From Planctomycetota bacterium (GTDB lineage Bacteria > Planctomycetota > Planctomycetia > Planctomycetales > Planctomycetaceae): 11,261 nucleotides of DNA. A program made the position numbers and the translations under genes. Of the stretch, positions 6,399 through 11,261 are shown piece after piece (within the stretch, counting starts at the first letter, position 1; each line of letters begins with the position of its first letter). Location of the stretch: positions 1 through 11,261 of the forward strand of contig JAJRTM010000922.1 in assembly GCA_024278285.1 (NCBI GenBank), given 5' to 3'. The notes below the pieces were generated by a model, which saw only the letters and a program-made list of their open reading frames with translations, did no database searches and was not told where the DNA came from.

Positions 6399-6598
6399 TT
6401 ATTTGCCATCCGGTGATAACGCAAAGGCAACGATGGGTGTAGTGCTTGGTAATTGACCCAATTTGACGTTCCTGCTTTCCTGTTGCGACATTCCAAATTT
6501 GAATGGTTCCGTCTATTGAACCTGATATCAATTGTTTTCCATTTGCCTGTTTCGTAATTCCATACCATCAACCCTTCCTTGGAACTCGCACCGGCGTA
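6399..6598 (-). pseudogene. Decayed WD40-repeat fragment behind the kinase gene
   Basis: Starting 2 nt after the kinase stop codon, in another frame, the minus strand encodes YAGASSKEGLMVWNYETGK, the end of a WD40 blade. A frame change then leads to KQLISGSIDGTIQIWNVATGK and, after another 1-nt shift near 6455, to TTPIVAFALSPDGK and a stop. The inner half of a blade (about 20 residues) is missing between the first two pieces, where GGCAAA and GGAAAA meet. The sequence resembles the kinase's own sixth and seventh blades (IISGSGKSLRLWDVATGK and LAVSPDGK). It is either the lost tail of this kinase or the remnant of a paralogue. It has no start, no signal sequence and no intact blade. Confidence 0.7.
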
Positions 6599-6600
6599 CG

Positions 6601-9600
6601 TTACGGACTAATTTTCTTGGGAACACGGTGAGACATCCAGAGATCGTAATTGCCCAGACCTCCGGGACGCATCGAATCAAAGATGACCGTTTGACCGTTC
6701 GGTGTAAACGCGGCTGCCCCTTCTCTTGCACTGCTGTTCAATGGGCTTTCCAGATAAACAGGAGTTTCGAATTTGCCATTATTGGTTCGCTTGGAAATCC
6801 AGAAATCTTCGCCGCCAAGGTTGGGAGGACGAAAAGAACCAAACAGTATAGCGCGACCATCGGGCGTAAACCGTGCCCAATAGTCCCCGGTATTGCTACT
6901 CAAGTGTGGAAGGTGGACTGCGTTACCAAACTTCTCACTGGGTGAGTTGCGTGTTGACATATAGAAATCGGCATTCCCCAGGCTGCCCGGTCGCCGCGAA
7001 ACAAAAACCAGAGTTTTTCTATCCGGGCTGAGCGAAGGGTGCGATTCCGAACTACTGGAGTTAATGTTCGTCCCCATGTTTACCGGTTTACCAAATGGTT
7101 GATCGATTGATGATCGATTACTTTGCCAGATGTCAAAATCCCCTAGATTACCTGATCGTTTTGAGTGAAAAAGGATCGTTAAACCATCCGTTGAAACGGC
7201 TGGACCCTGATCGCGTTCACTGGAATTGATGAGCGGTCCCAGGTTTGTTGGTTTTCCAAATGGTTGATCCAAACTTTTGCGTACAGCTTGATAAAGATCG
7301 ATATCCCCCTCTCCGCCGGGACGGTCGGAGTGAAAATAAAGCGTCAGGCCATCAGCCGACAGGCAACTTCCACTCTCTTTGTAAATGGTATTAATTTGCT
7401 TACCCAGGTTCACCGGTTCGGTCCATTTCCAGTCAGTTGAGGTAATGATTTCCGTCGGCGTAAGATTACTTAACACATGCCCCGGCTTGATGCCATCTGC
7501 ACGCCCAATAAGTTTTTTAATATCCCCCGTTGGGCCAGTAGGCAGAGGTGTGCGTGGGGAAGTTGCAGTCGGGGTAAATTCAGCCGAAGCTTCCCCTACA
7601 TTCACAATACGCCATTTGTAGATCGTGTAATCGCCATCGAAGTCATGTCCTTTTTTGCTTTGGATGTACTGGCTACCGCCGCCGGTGTAGACGTACTTTC
7701 CATCGGGGGAAACTGCCAGGGTCTTGAAACGGTTTGTTTCAGCAGAAATCATCGCCAGTTGTTTTCCGGTAGCGACATCCCATAAACGGAGTGATTTTCC
7801 TGACCCCGAAATGATTTGTTGATCGCCCGGCAGGAAAGAAAGTGCTCTTACGTCACCTTTGAATTCGCGGATTACCTTGCGCGTTGCGACATTCCATAAC
7901 CAGAACCTGCCCTCATTATGTGTTGGTGAAATTAAATTTTTACCATCTTTGGTAAAGTGTAATTCGTTATTTAAACCTTTCGATCCTTTAAGCCGGTCAG
8001 TAATCTTTCCTGTTCGTAAATCAACAATCAGAATTTCATCCACAGAACCGATCCATGCGGTTTTTCCGTTGGGGTGGATGGCGATACTCCAGACAACATT
8101 GCCTAAATCGATCTGTTGCACGCGCTGACCGGTTTGCAGGTGATAAATATAAAGGAAGGGATCATGAAACCCGCCAGTAACCGCAAGCTTCTGGTTTGGT
8201 GTTACAGTAACACTATGGCAAAAACTTTCTAAACGACTTTTCCAAATCGTTTTCTTATTGCTTAGATCATACCGCTGTAATTCTACACCTGCGAAAAGAA
8301 ACTGCTGATTGGAAAGAAAAACACCATGATGGCTAGATGGAGCCGTTAAATAACTGCCGGTGGTGAGATCCCAGAACTTTGAAATATCGCCACCGCTGCC
8401 AAATGTTGTAGAATGAAGCTGATTGCCGTCAGGTGAAATCTGCAATGTACCAACGGTTCCCGTGTTCCCTTCCAATTTCCCTGCGGCGGTAAATTTCCAG
8501 GTGCCTGTTGAAGCGGGCGGGGATTCTTTCGCAACTTTCGCTGGTGGCTTTTGTGGCAGAACGCGAATATCCAGTGGGACATTCTTTCCTTTTTTTACCG
8601 TGTAAACGAATTGATCCCAACCTTGTGCGACGGTCCCATCTGCCAGCGTGACGGTTACTTTTCGATCTCCCACAGAAAGCCGCGTGGTGCCCGATTTTCC
8701 TTTGATGCTGATCTGTTTCCCATCGATGGTAACAACAGCAGTCGGGTCATCAATACGAACCTGAATCGTCCTGCCTCCCGAGCGTAAATACATCGTGATG
8801 CCAGCAAACGCGATCCCGAACGCGATCAAGCCAACCGCAATCATCGTCGTTGCATCTTCAGTAATCCAACGCAACATCGAACTACTGGGGGCGTTGCCGT
8901 CATCTTGTTTCGCTGTGTAGCGAGCTTTTACTTTGGCATCTTCCAGCAGCTTTCTGACTTTGCGATTTATCGGTTTGAGCTTGAGAAATTCTTGCAGTTT
9001 GGGAATCAAGCCGTGGTAGTCTTTTTTTGCTCTTAGTTCCTGGATGGATAAAGTGAGATAAGTGAGTTCGTCAGAGAGTTTCTGTGCCTTGTCAAATAAC
9101 TCTAGTAATTCTGGAGTTTGCCGTTTCTCTGGAATTTTGTCAGCAAGTTGAACAACCTGTTCGTAGTCATGTTTTTCAAGCAGTTTGCGAGCCATATCGA
9201 GTAGCGCACCGTGCGAACTTGCTGTCAATTCTTGAATGCTTTTTTCAGCTTCTGCTTCCTTCGATTCAGAAACCTCTTTCGATTCTTCGAGAGTTTTCTG
9301 TTGCAGGGTTGCCCTTTGACCTGCGGCTGGATTTTCTTTGAGCCAGCGTAACAGATCGCGAGCGACTTCTTTCATGCTGGTTTGTCGGTCAGCAATCGAT
9401 TTTGCCATCATTTTCATGCAGATTACTTCGAGTTCTGCGTTGATTTCCGGTCTTATCTCATGAGGAGATTTGGGGGCCTGAGTCATAATTTGCCCCAGTA
9501 CCGAGGCAACCGATCCCTGAAATGGTAACTGACCTGCAAGAAGCTCGTAGAAGATGACCCCCAGGCTGTAGATATCGCAGCCGGGGCCAATTTTGGAAAG

Positions 9601-10473
9601 ATCGGCTTCAATCTGTTCGGGAGGCATATAAGCCGGTGTTCCCAGAATTTGCCCCGAACGGGTAATACGGGCAGATTCTGAATGGTTGGTGATACAGGCC
9701 AACCCAAAATCCATCACGACCGGTTCCCCCTTTTTATCCAGCATGATGTTCGCTGGTTTGAGATCGCGGTGGATGATGGTTTGTTCGTGGGCATCCGTCA
9801 GGCCGAGCGCGAGTTTGCGAATTAAATAGGCGACTCTTCGCTCAGGAACCGGCTCGGGAGATTTCAGTAAATCGGAAAGCGGTGCTCCTTCGATATACGC
9901 CATCGAAATGTATCGAACCCCCTCTAATTCCCCGACATCGTAAACGGGGCAGATATTGGCGTGCCGCAATATCGCTGAGGAACGGGCTTCCCGATAAAAA
10001 CGCTCTGCCAGTTCGGTGTTTTTAGGATCATCAAACAACGGAATTTTAAGGGCAACTTTTCGATGCAGTTCTGTATCTTCCGCCAGATAAACTTCTCCCA
10101 TCGCGCCTGCGCCAAGTTGCTTGATTATTTTGTATCTACCAAATTGCTGCGGAATGCCGGACGAAAACGATTCTGTACCGGGTTTGGGAATGACCGTCTG
10201 CGTGAAAACGTCACCGATCCTGGAAGTTGCCTGGTCGGTATTGCCTGTTTTAATGCCTAATTCAAGTTCAGAAAACAGTGGCCCTGCCATTTGATTAATG
10301 TCAGCTTCAATGGCGAAGAAATTATTTAATAGATCGGCCAGTTCCGGGTTCGCGGCGATGATTGCATTCTGATCAACCGAAACGCCTCGATCAATTTGTT
10401 CCATGTAATCTTGCAGGATCGCATCGAGTTGAGATTCTACCGTAAGTTTTTGCTGATTCTCTTGTTGGCCCAT
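6601..10473 (-). CDS. Transmembrane Ser/Thr protein kinase with WD40 and PD40 propellers
   Basis: This is a 1290-residue kinase. Residues 1-64 form the acidic N-terminal helix region common in planctomycete kinases. The Hanks-type kinase domain (about 112-385) is complete: glycine loop GAGAMGEV (121-128), Lys143, Glu162, HRDLKPAN (235-242), DFG (255-257), GTPAYMPPE (278-286) and Asp300. A charged, helical, TPR-like stretch follows (390-520), then one membrane helix (about 542-563). Outside the membrane come a PEGA-like domain (568-637), a proline linker, seven WD40-like blades (about 665-957), a linker, and five PD40 repeats of about 54 residues (1036-1281) marked by RPGGEGDIDLY-type motifs. 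The start ATG has GGAG 8 nt before it and lies 20 bp behind the sigma-factor stop, so the two are one operon. It probably phosphorylates cytoplasmic targets in response to an envelope or extracellular signal; the ligand is unknown. Confidence 0.93.
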   Translation of the reverse strand: MGQQENQQKLTVESQLDAILQDYMEQIDRGVSVDQNAIIAANPELADLLNNFFAIEADINQMAGPLFSELELGIKTGNTDQATSRIGDVFTQTVIPKPGTESFSSGIPQQFGRYKIIKQLGAGAMGEVYLAEDTELHRKVALKIPLFDDPKNTELAERFYREARSSAILRHANICPVYDVGELEGVRYISMAYIEGAPLSDLLKSPEPVPERRVAYLIRKLALGLTDAHEQTIIHRDLKPANIMLDKKGEPVVMDFGLACITNHSESARITRSGQILGTPAYMPPEQIEADLSKIGPGCDIYSLGVIFYELLAGQLPFQGSVASVLGQIMTQAPKSPHEIRPEINAELEVICMKMMAKSIADRQTSMKEVARDLLRWLKENPAAGQRATLQQKTLEESKEVSESKEAEAEKSIQELTASSHGALLDMARKLLEKHDYEQVVQLADKIPEKRQTPELLELFDKAQKLSDELTYLTLSIQELRAKKDYHGLIPKLQEFLKLKPINRKVRKLLEDAKVKARYTAKQDDGNAPSSSMLRWITEDATTMIAVGLIAFGIAFAGITMYLRSGGRTIQVRIDDPTAVVTIDGKQISIKGKSGTTRLSVGDRKVTVTLADGTVAQGWDQFVYTVKKGKNVPLDIRVLPQKPPAKVAKESPPASTGTWKFTAAGKLEGNTGTVGTLQISPDGNQLHSTTFGSGGDISKFWDLTTGSYLTAPSSHHGVFLSNQQFLFAGVELQRYDLSNKKTIWKSRLESFCHSVTVTPNQKLAVTGGFHDPFLYIYHLQTGQRVQQIDLGNVVWSIAIHPNGKTAWIGSVDEILIVDLRTGKITDRLKGSKGLNNELHFTKDGKNLISPTHNEGRFWLWNVATRKVIREFKGDVRALSFLPGDQQIISGSGKSLRLWDVATGKQLAMISAETNRFKTLAVSPDGKYVYTGGGSQYIQSKKGHDFDGDYTIYKWRIVNVGEASAEFTPTATSPRTPLPTGPTGDIKKLIGRADGIKPGHVLSNLTPTEIITSTDWKWTEPVNLGKQINTIYKESGSCLSADGLTLYFHSDRPGGEGDIDLYQAVRKSLDQPFGKPTNLGPLINSSERDQGPAVSTDGLTILFHSKRSGNLGDFDIWQSNRSSIDQPFGKPVNMGTNINSSSSESHPSLSPDRKTLVFVSRRPGSLGNADFYMSTRNSPSEKFGNAVHLPHLSSNTGDYWARFTPDGRAILFGSFRPPNLGGEDFWISKRTNNGKFETPVYLESPLNSSAREGAAAFTPNGQTVIFDSMRPGGLGNYDLWMSHRVPKKISP

Positions 10474-10493
10474 TTCATCGACTCCACTACATT

Positions 10494-11093
10494 TTATTGC
10501 TGAAAGTGCTTTTTCAACCCATTGACACCACGTTTAATTAAACCAACTATTGCACTGTAAGACCGATCCATCTGTCGGGTAATTTCTGCCAGCGTGCATC
10601 CTTCCAGATACCGCATCCGTACCGCCTCAGCCTGGTCTTTGGGCAACTGCTCTAAGGCAGCCGCCAGTTGAATCGCCTCCTCACTTTGAAACAGCCGCTG
10701 AGAAGGAGAAGAGACTGTAAGCCCAGCCGTCAAGCTATCCAATTCTTTTTCTGTCTCATACCGTTTTTCTTTACTGACCGACCGCATTTGTGTTTGCCGG
10801 TGGTGCTTAAACATATCCTGTAGATTACGTTCATGAATTTGTTTGAGCCATGCGATAAATTCGCCCAGTTCGCTACCTGCAAAATTCTTGAAATTTCGAT
10901 GTACTGACAAGCACGTTTGCTGAACAACATCCGATTCATCAATGCGAGCCTGAAGATCCCCCTGGAGCATCCGTTTTGCCAGAAACTTCAACCACGGACG
11001 ATGTTGCTCCAACAGTTTCCCCAAAGCAGAACCGTCTCCCTGGCAAGCCAGTTCAAAATATTCCCGAACAACAGATTGATTTGTACTGAGCAT
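10494..11093 (-). CDS. ECF-like RNA polymerase sigma factor, planctomycete kinase-associated type
   Basis: The 199-residue product has sigma-70 region 2 at about 23-98, with the ARIDESDVVQQTCLSVHRNF core (49-68) that interacts with core polymerase and the -10 element. Region 4 is at about 140-197: ALEQLPKDQAEAVRMRYLEG, followed by the helix-turn-helix TLAEITRQMDRSYSAIVGLIKRG. A charged linker separates them. This is the usual length for an ECF factor. The start ATG (11093-11091) has AAAGGG about 10 nt upstream. No anti-sigma gene is seen; the kinase directly downstream takes that place. Regulation through the kinase, by direct phosphorylation or otherwise, is inference from this repeated planctomycete gene order. 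Family identity is sure; target promoters are unknown. Confidence 0.95.
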   Translation of the reverse strand: MLSTNQSVVREYFELACQGDGSALGKLLEQHRPWLKFLAKRMLQGDLQARIDESDVVQQTCLSVHRNFKNFAGSELGEFIAWLKQIHERNLQDMFKHHRQTQMRSVSKEKRYETEKELDSLTAGLTVSSPSQRLFQSEEAIQLAAALEQLPKDQAEAVRMRYLEGCTLAEITRQMDRSYSAIVGLIKRGVNGLKKHFQQ

Positions 11094-11203
11094 GAAAACA
11101 TGCCCTTTCTATAAAAGGCGCCAGAAGACCCTACTTTGACCGCACAAATATTAATTATTTCAGAAATATTCAATATCTGAATAGAAATGACCTGAAATGA
11201 ATT

Positions 11204-11230
11204 TGTATACCGTACCATGCACCTAGTCAA
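11204..11230 (-). promoter_or_regulatory. Weak sigma-70-like promoter candidate for the sigma factor-kinase operon
   Basis: On the minus strand TTGACT (11230-11225) and TATACA (11209-11204) are close to -35 and -10 hexamers, but the spacer is 15 bp where 17 is usual. The pair lies about 110 bp before the sigma-factor start in an AT-rich leader. The ECF -35 motif GGAAC was not seen here. Confidence 0.25.
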
Positions 11231-11261
11231 ATAGCCATACCTACTGGCAGGGTTGCCAAAG

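Larger units (their letters stand above)
6024..6600. other. Gene-free stretch with repeats and WD40 relic
   Basis: The 577 bases between the glycosidase start and the kinase stop hold a GGTACGC-stem REP pair (6047-6149), a CCCGACC-stem REP pair (6173-6327), a candidate extended -10 element between them on the minus strand (6101-6109), and a frameshifted WD40 fragment (6399-6598). Small open frames here cross the palindromes and show no intact domain. Confidence 0.75.

Noticed and set aside
11127..11134. GACCCTAC upstream of the sigma factor as another REP end
   Set aside because: It matches the GGTCCGC-type REP end, but no palindromic stem is attached, so an eight-base match is not enough.
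11161..11179. CAG...CTG inverted repeat upstream of the sigma factor as an operator
   Set aside because: Only six of nine symmetric pairs match, and the sequence is AT-rich, so it is likely chance.
1..11261. tRNA, rRNA, CRISPR array, IS transposase or phage genes
   Set aside because: No cloverleaf with a conserved T-arm, no regularly spaced repeat-spacer series and no transposase or integrase motif were seen; the repeats present are inverted pairs, not arrays.

Overview
The window looks like chromosomal DNA of a planctomycete, most like the Gimesia/Rubinisphaera side of the phylum. The evidence is an ECF-type sigma factor placed directly before a very large membrane Ser/Thr kinase with a two-propeller C-terminus, a lipoprotein with a planctomycete-like transglutaminase-type region, moderate GC, and many GTAG-headed palindromic repeats. 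Genus-level placement is inference.

Layout. A truncated mraZ (minus strand) runs off the left edge. Just upstream of it is a four-box array that matches the known MraZ operator. A gene-free stretch (301-1027) follows, holding two repeat elements and a 26-bp near-palindrome. Three plus-strand genes come next: kdsA (metal-dependent type, Kdo-8-phosphate synthase), a TPR/transglutaminase-like lipoprotein, and an SBF-like (bile acid:Na+ symporter superfamily) transporter. The last two are 7 bp apart and probably co-transcribed. A secreted six-hairpin glycosidase-like protein is convergent on the minus strand. The second long gene-free stretch (6024-6600) holds two more inverted repeat pairs and a decayed WD40 fragment. 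The right third is a minus-strand sigma factor-kinase pair with a 20-bp gap.

How parts work together. MraZ probably represses its own operon through the 304-338 boxes. The ECF-like sigma factor and the kinase form a candidate trans-envelope signalling pair: cytoplasmic kinase, one membrane helix, then a PEGA-like domain, a seven-bladed WD40 propeller and five PD40 repeats predicted to lie outside the membrane. KdsA supplies Kdo for lipopolysaccharide. The glycosidase, lipoprotein and transporter are envelope or secreted functions without an evident shared pathway.

The most notable non-coding signals are the MraZ operator and three REP-pair (BIME-like) elements whose outer ends all read GTAG...CTAC. 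Two of these differ by a compensated base-pair change in the stem. No REP-associated transposase, tRNA, rRNA or CRISPR array was seen. I did not find a convincing new defence or mobile system.
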